From assembly GCA_019670725.1 (NCBI GenBank), contig AP024629.1, positions 1,302,001-1,366,000 of the forward strand: a DNA stretch of 64,000 bases, read 5' to 3'. The DNA is from Alphaproteobacteria bacterium SO-S41. GTDB taxonomy: Bacteria > Pseudomonadota > Alphaproteobacteria > Micropepsales > Micropepsaceae. How positions within the stretch are numbered: the first letter of the stretch is position 1; the number at the start of each line of letters is the position of its first letter. Positions 49,501 to 56,907 of this stretch are shown in pieces. The translations under genes were made by a program, and so were the position numbers. Under the pieces are notes generated by a model, which saw nothing but the letters and a program-made list of their open reading frames with translations, was not told the DNA's origin and did not search any database.

Positions 49501-50165
49501 CCGTTGACCTGCTGGAGCAGGCGGCGGAATTGCTGCAGCACCAGGTCGATCGCCGGCTCGACGGCGTCGCCAAGGCGCAGATCGCGGCCAAGCTGGCGGC
49601 GGTGTACCTGATGGACCGCAAGCCCGAGAAGGCGCTGGCGGCACTGCGGGCCTCGTCGCAGACGCGCCTGCCGGACGATCTTGCGGGCCAGCGCCGCTTG
49701 CTGATGGGACGGGCGCTCAGCGATCTCAAACAGTATGACGCGGCGCTGGAAGCCTTCGAGCAGGACGACTCACCCGAAGCCTTGCGGCTGCGCGCCGATG
49801 TGATGTGGGCTGCGACGCGCTGGGTCGAGACGGCGGCGGCAGTGGAAGTCCTGATCGCCGGGCGCGAGAAGAACCCGGCGCCGCTGGACGCGACCGATCG
49901 CTACGACATCCTGCGCGCCGCAGTCGCCTATACGATGGCGGATGACGACAAGGGCCTTGCGAGCCTGCGCGACCGCTTCGTCGCGATGATGGCGAACGCG
50001 CCGGAGGCGGCAGCGTTCGAGGTCGTCACCCGCGCCGTCGATCCCTCGGGCGTCGCCTTCCGCGATACCGCCAAGGCGATCGCGGGCACGGACACGCTGG
50101 ATGCCTTCCTGCAGAGCCTGGGCCTCGGCCGTCCCGCCGCGGGCACGGCCGAAGCGACGCCCTAG
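46554..50165 (+). CDS. Large periplasmic AMIN-like/TPR protein of the motility operon
   Basis: A 1203-residue protein. A signal peptide (residues 1-24, ending PAFAQ) is followed by a Pro/Ala linker, then beta-rich AMIN-like repeats (residues of about 77-300, such as TIRISADTSKGFARVSFLWA), an acidic and histidine-rich stretch (residues of about 320-420, with EDHHAEAAPAEEHHADEP), a further beta-rich segment, and a TPR-like helical solenoid over residues of about 650-1150. AMIN domains bind the cell wall. It starts three bases after motE, so it probably belongs to the fliL operon and may help place the motor in the envelope. The 3' end overlaps a convergent SDR gene by four bases. Confidence 0.8.
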   Translation: MMTARLLAAMLAAVLGAAAPAFAQEPAPRTMTTTAPAAAEAKPAPKKPPAAPAAATPAPATPQPAKPQAAAGGGSETIRISADTSKGFARVSFLWARPVTFEASIADGILIVRFARPFKLASDQLKVPLDNYASIIRLDPDGRTLRLSLTQKVRLHTSAAGPLVGIDLLPTSYRGEPADVVDPTAPPPPDPGPIAVKLKIGVDTDKTQLSFDWGKSVKYEATVKDGKINVVFAHGGSIDVTRLQKTPPAFVKGATSTGGDDKVLLEITVDPESPVEHRQDKNRIVFDIMAPRNDKDVEPEIIVPEGIRPTAEGEPEPAHEPEHAEPAPHGEPAGHDEPPKEAADAHEGETAPPAGSDGAAVADAEHEAAAPEPPHEEPKEGDAAGDDHHVEAAPAEDHHAEAAPAEEHHADEPPAVAPDFKVARAKNEITLTLPALDTAPAAMFKRGDTIFILLKSAGAIDPDALIKGNKDVVAAATVRQEKDVTVFSITLAKPYAVTAGVLSDAWIATISPDPLDPPRPIALLRDARTVGPARVRATLDRSGPVVELADPKSGERLLVATASGEPQGIIGARTYVDFAADPTAQGLVVRPFADDLTLVPDEHDVLISSPGGLTLSAGTVSDYAPERAALGDATHPAAMDFKAWAGEGAFLDERSHRITAIHPNGDNITEARIDLARFYLAYDLGAEALGALQLLVADDETIVGDPSFRALRGAALILLARPKQALDEFASSSLDDDPNAELFRGVAAAELSQWSVARDAIISGEAAIADFRPDWQARFRVAGARAALETNAVDVADRMLGAMPKEGVPRPFAIEADLLRGELAQRLKRDAEALRLYGEVKASGYRPLAVQATLAEIVLQEQTGELKSDDAIKALDDLRWQWRGDGLELGVLHKLAGLQVAKGDYRNGLQTMRAAVLGFPEEDEARRIGTEMSAVFEDLFLRGKADALPPIQALGLYYDFKELTPIGTLGDEMVRRLADRLIAVDLLEQAAELLQHQVDRRLDGVAKAQIAAKLAAVYLMDRKPEKALAALRASSQTRLPDDLAGQRRLLMGRALSDLKQYDAALEAFEQDDSPEALRLRADVMWAATRWVETAAAVEVLIAGREKNPAPLDATDRYDILRAAVAYTMADDDKGLASLRDRFVAMMANAPEAAAFEVVTRAVDPSGVAFRDTAKAIAGTDTLDAFLQSLGLGRPAAGTAEATP

Positions 50166-50935
50166 AAATTCACGCGCCGCGAGATCGCGCCATCGACCAG
50201 CAGATTGACGCCCGTTGTGTAGGACGAGGCGGGGCTGGCGAGGAAAACGGTGGCGTTGGCGATCTCCTGCGGCGTGCCCGCGCGTCCCGTCGGGTTGCGC
50301 GCGATCGCGGTCTTGAAGACGTCCGGCATGTTGGTCTCGACCATGTTCCAGAGACCGCCTTTGAAATAGGTCATGCCGGGCGAGACCACGTTCACGCGGA
50401 TATGCTTGGGCGCATATTGCCGCGCGAGGCCCTTGGCGTAGTGGATGAGTGCCGCCTTGATCGGGCCGTAAGAGCCGCCGGAATCCGACTCTGCCGCCGA
50501 GACCGATGAGATCATGATGAAGCAGGCGTCGCCGTTTTTGGCGCCGGCGTCGATGAGGAAGGGTTTGGCGGCATCGAAGGAAGCGACGGCGCCGCCCATG
50601 ATGTCGAGCTTGAAGTTCTGCATCCAGGCTTCCTCGTCATTGCCCTGCGCCATCGCGCCGGCATTGGAGATGAGGATGTCGAGCCCGCCGAGTTCGGTTG
50701 CGGTGTCGGCGATCCAGCTGCGCAGCGTATCGGCATCAGTGATGTCCACCGCGCCACCAAGGGCGCGGACGCCGTGCTTCTGGAGTTCGGCCACGGCCTC
50801 GTCGACCTGGCCGGGATTGCGCGCGCAGATCGCGATGTCGGCGCCTTCGGCGGCGAAGGTTTCCGCGATGGCGCGGCCGATGCCGCGCGTGCCGCCAAGG
50901 ACGATCGCCTTCTTGCCCTTGAGGTGGAGATCCAT
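50162..50935 (-). CDS. Short-chain dehydrogenase/reductase
   Basis: A 257-residue classical SDR with IVLGGTRGIGRAIAETF (cofactor), LDILISNAGAM and SYGPIKAALIHYAKG carrying the Tyr-x3-Lys pair. The C-terminus ends GVNLLVDGAISRRVNF, typical of the family. It lies next to two small monooxygenase-type genes on the same strand and is likely a catabolic enzyme. Substrate unknown. Confidence 0.93.
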   Translation of the reverse strand: MDLHLKGKKAIVLGGTRGIGRAIAETFAAEGADIAICARNPGQVDEAVAELQKHGVRALGGAVDITDADTLRSWIADTATELGGLDILISNAGAMAQGNDEEAWMQNFKLDIMGGAVASFDAAKPFLIDAGAKNGDACFIMISSVSAAESDSGGSYGPIKAALIHYAKGLARQYAPKHIRVNVVSPGMTYFKGGLWNMVETNMPDVFKTAIARNPTGRAGTPQEIANATVFLASPASSYTTGVNLLVDGAISRRVNF

Positions 50936-50998
50936 GTGACGCGCTCCAGTGATTTTCGCGCGGCACTTTAGGGATCGGCGGGTGGGAGTCGAGAGGTC

Positions 50999-51343
50999 TC
51001 AGCCATGCAGCGCGCGGCTGTCGGCGGGCGCTTCGGCGCGATCGGCGAGACCGTAATCGCGCATGACGGCGGCGATGCGGAGGCGGTAGCCGGCAAAGAT
51101 GCCCGCGCGGCCAGCGGCCTGGGCGATGCGGTGCTCGCCTTGTGTGCGCCAGGCGGCAACGGCGGCCTCGTCGCGCCAGAAGGAGAGGGAAAGGAGCTTG
51201 CCCGGCGTCGCGAGGCTTTCGAAGCGTTCGATGGAGAGGAAGCCGTCGATCCCGTCGAGCAGCGGGCGAAGGCGTGCGGCGAAATCTAGATAAGCGCTGC
51301 GTTGTCCCTCGCGCGGCTCGACTTCGAAAATGACCGCGATCAC
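50999..51343 (-). CDS. Antibiotic biosynthesis monooxygenase (ABM) domain protein
   Basis: A 114-residue ferredoxin-like fold protein: [20 protein letters not shown], then [20 protein letters not shown] and [20 protein letters not shown] are the ABM signatures. Members oxidise small aromatic compounds without a cofactor or act as dimeric stress proteins. The start overlaps the NIPSNAP-like gene by four bases, so they form an operon. Confidence 0.9.
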   Translation of the reverse strand: MIAVIFEVEPREGQRSAYLDFAARLRPLLDGIDGFLSIERFESLATPGKLLSLSFWRDEAAVAAWRTQGEHRIAQAAGRAGIFAGYRLRIAAVMRDYGLADRAEAPADSRALHG

Positions 51344-51648
51344 GGCTGAACTGGGGTGAGGAAGGTGCGCTCCTCGCTGAGGATGAAGCGGTCACGCTGC
51401 GCCGTGGCGAAGTTGGCGGCGCCGGCAGTGTGGGTCTTGAGGCGGGCACGATAGGCCTCATAGGTCGCGAGGCTGTCGAACGAGATGAGGGCGAGCGCGA
51501 TAGTGGTGGTGCCCTCATGCGGCATGAAATAGCCGATCAGGTCGCCGCCGCAGGCGGGGATGATGGTCAGCCAGTTGCGCGCATAGGCTTCGAAGGCCTC
51601 GCGCTGGAAGGGATCGATGACATAGCGGATGCAGCAGGTGACGGTCAT
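51340..51648 (-). CDS. NIPSNAP family protein
   Basis: A 102-residue protein ([40 protein letters not shown]) with the NIPSNAP/ABM-like alpha-beta fold. The ATG at 51648 follows AAGGAG. It is divergent from an ArsR-type regulator and leads the operon with the ABM gene. Role unknown. Confidence 0.88.
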   Translation of the reverse strand: MTVTCCIRYVIDPFQREAFEAYARNWLTIIPACGGDLIGYFMPHEGTTTIALALISFDSLATYEAYRARLKTHTAGAANFATAQRDRFILSEERTFLTPVQP

Positions 51649-51698
51649 GGGGCTCTCCTTCGTGAGAGGTGAGGTTAGGCGATTGCCGGGCGAGGACG

Positions 51699-51716
51699 GT
51701 TCGATTAGGATCGAAC
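51699..51716. promoter_or_regulatory. Candidate ArsR-family operator
   Basis: GTTCGAT-TAGG-ATCGAAC is a perfect 7-bp inverted repeat ending one base before the ATG of the regulator gene, in the divergent region. Position suggests self-repression and control of the NIPSNAP/ABM operon. Confidence 0.55.
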
Positions 51717-51717
51717 T

Positions 51718-52395
51718 ATGAAATCCGGCCCTGATATCGCCGCCGTCGCTTCGCTGCTGGGCGATCCGGCGCGCGCTAATATGCTGACCGCGCTGATGGA
51801 CGGCGCGGCGCTGACCGCGGGCGAGCTGGCGCGCCATGCCGGGGTGACAGCGCAGACGGCGAGTTCGCATCTGGCGAAGCTGCAGGCCGGCGGGCTGATC
51901 GCCGCGCGCAAGCAGGGCCGGCACAGCTATTTCGCGCTCGCGGACGAAGATGTCGGCAGCGTGCTGGAAGCCCTGATGGGGTTGGCCGTACGTGCCGGGC
52001 TGGGACGGACGCGGCCCGGCCCCAAGGAGCCGGAATTGCGGCTGGCGCGGGTCTGCTACGACCACCTCGCGGGCGACATGGGCGTGGCGCTGTTCGACCG
52101 GCTGCTGGCGCGCAAGCTGATCGCGGGCGTGGGCGAGGAGATCGCGCTGACGAAGACGGGCAGCGCCTTCGCGGAAGATTTCGGCGTCGATCTAGGCGCG
52201 CTCGAAAAGGCCAAGCGGCCGGTCTGCAAGGCCTGTCTCGACTGGAGCGTGCGGCGCAGCCATCTGGCAGGCGGGCTGGGCGCGGCGCTGCTGCAGCGGT
52301 TCTATGAGCTGAAATGGGCGGCGCGCGTCGAGGGCACGCGCATCGTGTCGTTCACGCGCAAGGGCCGCGCGGCGTTCGAGGACGCCTTCGCGTAG
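51718..52395 (+). CDS. ArsR family transcriptional regulator
   Basis: A 225-residue protein. The winged helix at residues 5-75 has [16 protein letters not shown] and [20 protein letters not shown]. The C-terminal ~140 residues include [20 protein letters not shown], the pattern of a larger ArsR subgroup that usually sits beside ABM or NIPSNAP-type genes, as here. The Cys pair (CKAC) could sense a metal or thiol-reactive compound. It ends one base before the convergent fliP. Confidence 0.92.
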   Translation: MKSGPDIAAVASLLGDPARANMLTALMDGAALTAGELARHAGVTAQTASSHLAKLQAGGLIAARKQGRHSYFALADEDVGSVLEALMGLAVRAGLGRTRPGPKEPELRLARVCYDHLAGDMGVALFDRLLARKLIAGVGEEIALTKTGSAFAEDFGVDLGALEKAKRPVCKACLDWSVRRSHLAGGLGAALLQRFYELKWAARVEGTRIVSFTRKGRAAFEDAFA

Positions 52396-53139
52396 CTACA
52401 TCCCGTAACTGGCGGCGAGACTGCCGACGATCAGTCGCCAGCCATCGACCAGCACGAAGAAGATCAGCTTGAACGGTAGCGAAATCGTTACCGGCGGCAG
52501 CATCATCATGCCCATCGACATCAGCAGCGAGGCGACGACGAGGTCGATGATGAGAAAGGGCAGGAAGACCATGAAGCCGATTTCGAAGGCCCGCCTCAAC
52601 TCGCTGATCATGAAGGCCGGAACGAGCACGGTCAGCGGGGTTTCGGCAGCGGTCGCGGGCGGGGTCTTCTTCGAGAGGTCGAAGAACATCGCGAGATCGT
52701 CCTGACGGGTATGCGCCAGCATGAAGGTCGCGACCGGCGCGGTGGAACGGTTGAAGCCTTCCTCGAGCGAGATCTCCTCGTTCATCATCGGGCGGATGCC
52801 GTTGTCCCACGCCTGCTGCAGCGGGTTCGCCATGATGAAGGCGGTGAGGAAGAGCGCGAGCGAGGTGATGACCGTGTTGGGCGGGCTCTGCTGGAGGCCG
52901 ATCGCGGTGCGCAGCAGCGATAGCACGACGACGATGCGGATGAAGCTCGTCGCCATGATGAGGATCGAGGGCGCGACCGAGAGCAGGGTGACGAGGAGGA
53001 CGAGCTGGACGATGCGGCCGGTGAGGCCTTCGCCGCCGCCGAGATCGACCGTCACGGACTGCGCCAGCGCGGTGTCGGCGAAGGTCAGCGCGAAACACGC
53101 CGCGGCGACGCCCAGCGTCCACCACTTCATCAGTCTCAT
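52396..53139 (-). CDS. fliP: Flagellar export protein FliP
   Basis: A 247-residue export-gate protein with a cleavable signal peptide (residues 1-~26, ending TALAQ) and four membrane helices. VTLLSVAPSILIMATSFIRI and LVPAFMISELRRAFEIGFMV are family signatures. It overlaps fliO by four bases. Confidence 0.97.
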   Translation of the reverse strand: MRLMKWWTLGVAAACFALTFADTALAQSVTVDLGGGEGLTGRIVQLVLLVTLLSVAPSILIMATSFIRIVVVLSLLRTAIGLQQSPPNTVITSLALFLTAFIMANPLQQAWDNGIRPMMNEEISLEEGFNRSTAPVATFMLAHTRQDDLAMFFDLSKKTPPATAAETPLTVLVPAFMISELRRAFEIGFMVFLPFLIIDLVVASLLMSMGMMMLPPVTISLPFKLIFFVLVDGWRLIVGSLAASYGM

Positions 53140-53411
53140 GGCGCCGCCTCCGCGGGAATGCCGGTCTCGATCACCGTCTCGCCGGTGGCCGAGAGGATGA
53201 CGAGGTGTTCGATGCCGTCGCGGCGCAGCAGGACGAGCTGGCGCCTTGCGTCGAGGCGGCGGGCTTCGACGATGGAGAGCCGTTTGGGACCGGCCGTCGT
53301 CATGGCGAGGCCGCCGAGACCGAAGCGGCGCATCGCCCAGGCGGCGAGCAGGACGAGGCCCAGCACGGCGCCAAGCGCCGCGGCCATCCGAATGAGGGCG
53401 TCGAGTTCCAT
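53136..53411 (-). CDS. fliO: Flagellar export assembly protein FliO
   Basis: A 91-residue protein with one N-terminal membrane helix and a cytoplasmic part (KRLSIVEARRLDARRQLVLL; HLVILS) typical of FliO. It helps FliP assemble. I chose the ATG at 53411; one four codons upstream is possible. It is divergent from flgB across a promoter region rich in TTAA. Confidence 0.85.
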   Translation of the reverse strand: MELDALIRMAAALGAVLGLVLLAAWAMRRFGLGGLAMTTAGPKRLSIVEARRLDARRQLVLLRRDGIEHLVILSATGETVIETGIPAEAAP

Positions 53412-53436
53412 GCGGCGCACCATTGGTTAACCGTGG

Positions 53437-53452
53437 TTAACGGCGCGTTAAG
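53437..53452. promoter_or_regulatory. CtrA box in the fliO/flgB region
   Basis: TTAA-CGGCGCG-TTAAG has exact CtrA spacing (N7). The region from 53427 to 53522 contains seven TTAA words in total, far more than expected in this GC-rich DNA. Confidence 0.6.
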
Positions 53453-53481
53453 CGAGGTTAACGGGGGGCGATTCATCTCTC

Positions 53482-53497
53482 TTAAGAGTCGCTTAAC
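53482..53497. promoter_or_regulatory. CtrA box before flgB
   Basis: TTAA-GAGTCGC-TTAAC matches the full CtrA consensus TTAA-N7-TTAAC. It lies 62 bases upstream of the flgB start. Confidence 0.7.
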
Positions 53498-53503
53498 CGC
53501 GAT

Positions 53504-53518
53504 CGGCACATTCTGCCG
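53504..53518. promoter_or_regulatory. FlbD ftr-like palindrome before flgB
   Basis: CGGCA-CATTC-TGCCG lies directly after a CtrA box and 40 bases before flgB, the same pairing of elements as at fliL. The downstream position fits a repressor role. Confidence 0.55.
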
Positions 53519-53558
53519 GTTAATGGCGCGTCAACCATGACGGGCCGCGGAATGCGCG

Positions 53559-53969
53559 ATGGACATCTCCAAGCTGCCCTTGTTCGAGACGATGCGGGAG
53601 CGCCTGTCGTTCCTGACGGCGCGCCAGACGGTGCTGTCCGAGAACGTCGCCAACGCCAATACGCCGGGCTACGAGGCCCGCGATGTCGAGGCGCCGGACT
53701 TTGCGGCGCTCGCGGCGGGTGAGGCCACAGGCGGGGCAACCTCGCTGGCGATCACCAATCCCGGGCACATGACGGCCCGGTCGTCGGGGGCCGAGGGCTT
53801 CCGCATCAAGGATATGCCGGACGCCGAATCCACGCCCAACGGCAATTCGGTGAATCTAGAAGACCAGATGATGAAAGTCTCGTCGGTCCAGATGGACTAC
53901 GCGACCGTTACCCAGCTCTACAAGAAGGCGATGGGCATGATCCGTATCGCCGCCGGCGGACAGCGGTAG
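53559..53969 (+). CDS. flgB: Rod protein FlgB
   Basis: A 136-residue axial protein of the proximal rod. RLSFLTARQTVLSENVANAN with TPGYEARDVEAPDF is the N-terminal signature, and MMKVSSVQMDYATVTQLYKK the C-terminal one. First gene of flgB-flgC-fliE-fliQ-fliR-flhB, downstream of CtrA-type boxes. Confidence 0.95.
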   Translation: MDISKLPLFETMRERLSFLTARQTVLSENVANANTPGYEARDVEAPDFAALAAGEATGGATSLAITNPGHMTARSSGAEGFRIKDMPDAESTPNGNSVNLEDQMMKVSSVQMDYATVTQLYKKAMGMIRIAAGGQR

Positions 53970-53980
53970 AGGCGCCCTAG

Positions 53981-54394
53981 ATGGATATCACCAAGTCGAT
54001 GGCGACCGCGGCGAGCGGCATGAAGGTCCAGTCGGACCGCATGCGCGTGATCGCCGAGAACATCGCCAATGCCAGCTCCACCGCCGCCGGCGCGAACGGC
54101 CAGCCCTATCGCCGCCAGGTCGTCACCTTCAAGGAAGCGATCGACAAGGAAACCGGCGCAGGCATCGTCGAGGTCGGGCGGATCGTGCGCGACAAGTCGG
54201 ACTTCCGCCTGTCCTACAATCCCGGCCATCCCGCCGCGAACGCGGCGGGTTATGTCACCATGCCCAACGTCAATCCGCTGATCGAGATGACGGATATGCG
54301 TGAGGCGCAGCGGGCCTATGAAGCGAACCTCAATGTGATCGATGCGGCGCGCTCGATGATGTCGCGCACGCTCGATCTGCTGCGCAGAGGCTGA
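53981..54394 (+). CDS. flgC: Rod protein FlgC
   Basis: A 137-residue axial rod protein: SMATAASGMKVQSDRMRVIA with ENIANASST, and MPNVNPLIEMTDMREAQRAY at the C-terminus. It follows flgB by 11 bases and precedes fliE by 11. Confidence 0.96.
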   Translation: MDITKSMATAASGMKVQSDRMRVIAENIANASSTAAGANGQPYRRQVVTFKEAIDKETGAGIVEVGRIVRDKSDFRLSYNPGHPAANAAGYVTMPNVNPLIEMTDMREAQRAYEANLNVIDAARSMMSRTLDLLRRG

Positions 54395-54405
54395 AGGACT
54401 AGGCC

Positions 54406-54702
54406 ATGGCCATCGATATCGCGACCGCACTGCGCGCCTATTCACAGGCGCCGAAGGCCGACACGGCGACCGAGACCGGCGACAAGGGCGGCTTCGGCGA
54501 CGTGCTGAGCAAGACCCTGTCCGACGCGGTGAAGACCACGCGGGCCGGCGAGGCCGCGATGAGCGCCAGCGCCGCGGGCAAGGCCGATCTGGTCGACGTG
54601 GTGACCGCGGTCTCCAACGCCGAAACGACGCTGGAAACGGTCGTCGCGCTGCGCGACCGGGTGATCTCGGCCTATCAGGACATCATGCGCATGCCGATCT
54701 GA
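54406..54702 (+). CDS. fliE: MS-ring/rod junction protein FliE
   Basis: A 98-residue protein: FGDVLSKTLSDAVKTTRAGE and VDVVTAVSNAETTLETVVAL with the final VISAYQDIMRMPI are typical of FliE, which joins the rod to the MS-ring. Confidence 0.95.
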   Translation: MAIDIATALRAYSQAPKADTATETGDKGGFGDVLSKTLSDAVKTTRAGEAAMSASAAGKADLVDVVTAVSNAETTLETVVALRDRVISAYQDIMRMPI

Positions 54703-54744
54703 TCGGTTTCCCGCATTCACGCAAAGGCCAGAAGGGCCAACGAC

Positions 54745-55008
54745 ATGACAGGCGCAGAAGCGCTCGATATTGCGAGAGATTCGATCTGGGTCCTGCTGCT
54801 GGTCTCAGGCCCGATCATGCTGGTCGCGCTCGCCGTTGGCACGGCGATCGGCATATTGCAGGCGCTGACCCAGGTGCAGGAGGCGACCATCGTCTTCGTG
54901 CCCAAGATCTTCGCGGTCTTCCTCGTCCTGCTGCTGATGCTGCCCTTCATGGCGCAGCAGCTCAGCTCCTACATGAACGAGATGTTCGCCCGCATCGGCT
55001 CGTATTAG
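54745..55008 (+). CDS. fliQ: Flagellar export protein FliQ
   Basis: An 87-residue export-gate protein with two membrane helices. GPIMLVALAVGTAIGILQAL and QEATIVFVPKIFAVFLVLLL are FliQ signatures. AGAAGGG precedes the start. Confidence 0.96.
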   Translation: MTGAEALDIARDSIWVLLLVSGPIMLVALAVGTAIGILQALTQVQEATIVFVPKIFAVFLVLLLMLPFMAQQLSSYMNEMFARIGSY

Positions 55009-55017
55009 GCGCGGCCT

Positions 55018-55791
55018 GTGCCCGGCATTCCCATTCTCGACACGGTGCTGCCGCAGCAGATTTTCGCGTTCCTGCTGCTGTTCGCGCGCGTCGGTGCCCT
55101 GCTGATGGTGTTTCCGGGGATCGGCGAGGGGTTCGTCAGCCCGCGCTTCCGTCTGGGGCTCGCGATCGCTGTCGCGTTCCTGATGATGGGGCCGCTGTCG
55201 GCGCGCTTGCCGGCGCTGCCGACGGACGGCGGCAGTCTGCTGCTGCTGATCGGAATCGAGTCGCTGGTCGGGCTGTCGATCGGCATCGCGGCGCGACTGC
55301 TGCTGACCTCGCTGAACGTCGCGGGCAATGTGATTGCGATGCAGACGGGGCTCGGCTTCGCGATGAGCGTCGATCCGACCCAGGGGTCGCAGGGCGCGAT
55401 CGTCTCGACCTTTCTCGTCACGCTGGCGATCGTGATGATCTTCATCAGCGGCGCCCACACGCTGCTCTTCGGCGCGATCATGCGGTCCTATGACCTGTTC
55501 CCGCCGGGAACGGCGGCGCCCGTTGCGGACTTTCTGGAACTGGTGGTGCGCTTCGTCTCGGCGAGCTTCCTGCTGGGCATCGAGCTGTCGGTGCCGTTCC
55601 TGGTGCTCAGCCTCGTCTTCTATGCCGGGCTCGGCGTCGTCGCGAAGATGATGCCGCAGTTCCAGGTCTTCTTCATCTCGATGCCGCTGTCGATCCTGGC
55701 GGGGTTCGGGTTGTTGCTGCTGCTGATCGGCTTGATGATGCAGATCTTCCTCGACCGGTTCGCCGAGTCGTTTTCGGGGCTGGCGAACTAG
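55018..55791 (+). CDS. fliR: Flagellar export protein FliR
   Basis: A 257-residue export-gate protein with about six membrane helices. FLLLFARVGALLMVFPGIGE and GFAMSVDPTQGSQGAIVSTF are family signatures. The start is a GTG at 55018, nine bases after fliQ. Confidence 0.95.
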   Translation: MPGIPILDTVLPQQIFAFLLLFARVGALLMVFPGIGEGFVSPRFRLGLAIAVAFLMMGPLSARLPALPTDGGSLLLLIGIESLVGLSIGIAARLLLTSLNVAGNVIAMQTGLGFAMSVDPTQGSQGAIVSTFLVTLAIVMIFISGAHTLLFGAIMRSYDLFPPGTAAPVADFLELVVRFVSASFLLGIELSVPFLVLSLVFYAGLGVVAKMMPQFQVFFISMPLSILAGFGLLLLLIGLMMQIFLDRFAESFSGLAN

Positions 55792-55794
55792 GCC

Positions 55795-56862
55795 ATGGCC
55801 GACGAAAACGACGACGCCCAACGCACAGAAGACCCAACACAGAAACGGCTGTCTGATGCCCGGGAACGCGGCGAGGTCCCCCGAAGTCAGGACGTCGTCA
55901 CCTTCGTCACGCTGAGCGCCGCGACCTTCGCGATCATCATGTGGGGCAGCGATACCGGGAAGGCGTTCCTCGACCGCTTCACCTCCTATATCGCCGCGCC
56001 GGAGGCGATGGATGCGTCGGCGGGGGGCATCCTGAACCTCGCCTGGGGTATCGGCGTCGCGCTGCTCGCCATCCTCGCGCTGCCCTTCGCACTGATGCTG
56101 ATCGCTGCCATCGCGGGGAACCTCGTCCAGGCGCCGCTCCTCTTCACCACCGAGAGGATGAAGATGGACCTCACCAAGCTCTCGCCGGGCAAGGGCTTCT
56201 CGCGGATGTTCGGGGGCGAGGCGCTGGTCAATTTCGCCAAGGGCCTGATCAAGGTGATCTGCGCCGGCGCGGCGGCGGTCTATGCGGTGTGGCCCGACCG
56301 GAACCTGCTGATGTCGCTGGTCGCCTCGGACCCGCGCGGGGCGGGGGCCGCGGCGCTCAGCATGACGACCAAGATGCTGGGGGCGATCCTGGCGGTCGTC
56401 GCCATCTTCGCCGCCATAGACTGGTTCTGGCAGCGCATGTCGTTCATGCGCCGGATGCGGATGTCGAAGCAGGAAATCCGCGATGAAATGAAGCAGTCGG
56501 AAGGCGACCCGCTGGTCAAGATGAAGATCCGGCAGGTCCGCATGGAACGCGGCCGCAAGCGGATGATGGCCGCGGTGCCGACGGCGACGGTGGTGGTCAC
56601 CAACCCGACGCACTACGCTGTCGCGCTGAAATACGAGTCGGGCGGCATGAGTGCGCCCAAATGCGTGGCGAAGGGTGCGGACGCCCTGGCGCTGCGCATC
56701 CGGGAACTTGCCAAGGAGAGCAATGTCCCGGTGATCGAGAACCCGCCGCTGGCCCGTGCGCTCTATGCGGCGGTCGATGTGGACGGAGAAATACCGGTAG
56801 AACACTATAAAGCGGTCGCGCAGATCATCGGGTTCATCATGCGTCAACGATCGCGCTCGTAA
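55795..56862 (+). CDS. flhB: Flagellar export protein FlhB
   Basis: A 355-residue export-switch protein. The N-terminal ERTEDPT-like RTEDPTQKRLSDARERGEVP is followed by four membrane helices and the cytoplasmic domain with the self-cleavage site NPTH at residues 270-273. Cleavage after the Asn switches export from rod/hook to filament proteins. It starts three bases after fliR. No terminator is seen before cckA, 45 bases downstream. Confidence 0.97.
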   Translation: MADENDDAQRTEDPTQKRLSDARERGEVPRSQDVVTFVTLSAATFAIIMWGSDTGKAFLDRFTSYIAAPEAMDASAGGILNLAWGIGVALLAILALPFALMLIAAIAGNLVQAPLLFTTERMKMDLTKLSPGKGFSRMFGGEALVNFAKGLIKVICAGAAAVYAVWPDRNLLMSLVASDPRGAGAAALSMTTKMLGAILAVVAIFAAIDWFWQRMSFMRRMRMSKQEIRDEMKQSEGDPLVKMKIRQVRMERGRKRMMAAVPTATVVVTNPTHYAVALKYESGGMSAPKCVAKGADALALRIRELAKESNVPVIENPPLARALYAAVDVDGEIPVEHYKAVAQIIGFIMRQRSRS

Positions 56863-56907
56863 CGTATCCGAATCGAAAGAGTCCTCAGCGTTTCAAGGGA
56901 CGGACGA

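Noticed and set aside
45630-49541. 1303-codon open frame on the minus strand opposite motE and the large TPR protein
   Set aside because: Arg/His/Gln-rich composition typical of the antisense frame of high-GC genes; the plus-strand genes have clear domains, starts and operon spacing.
54805-56847. 680-codon minus-strand frame opposite fliQ-fliR-flhB
   Set aside because: Antisense of three well-defined flagellar genes; highly charged low-complexity translation.
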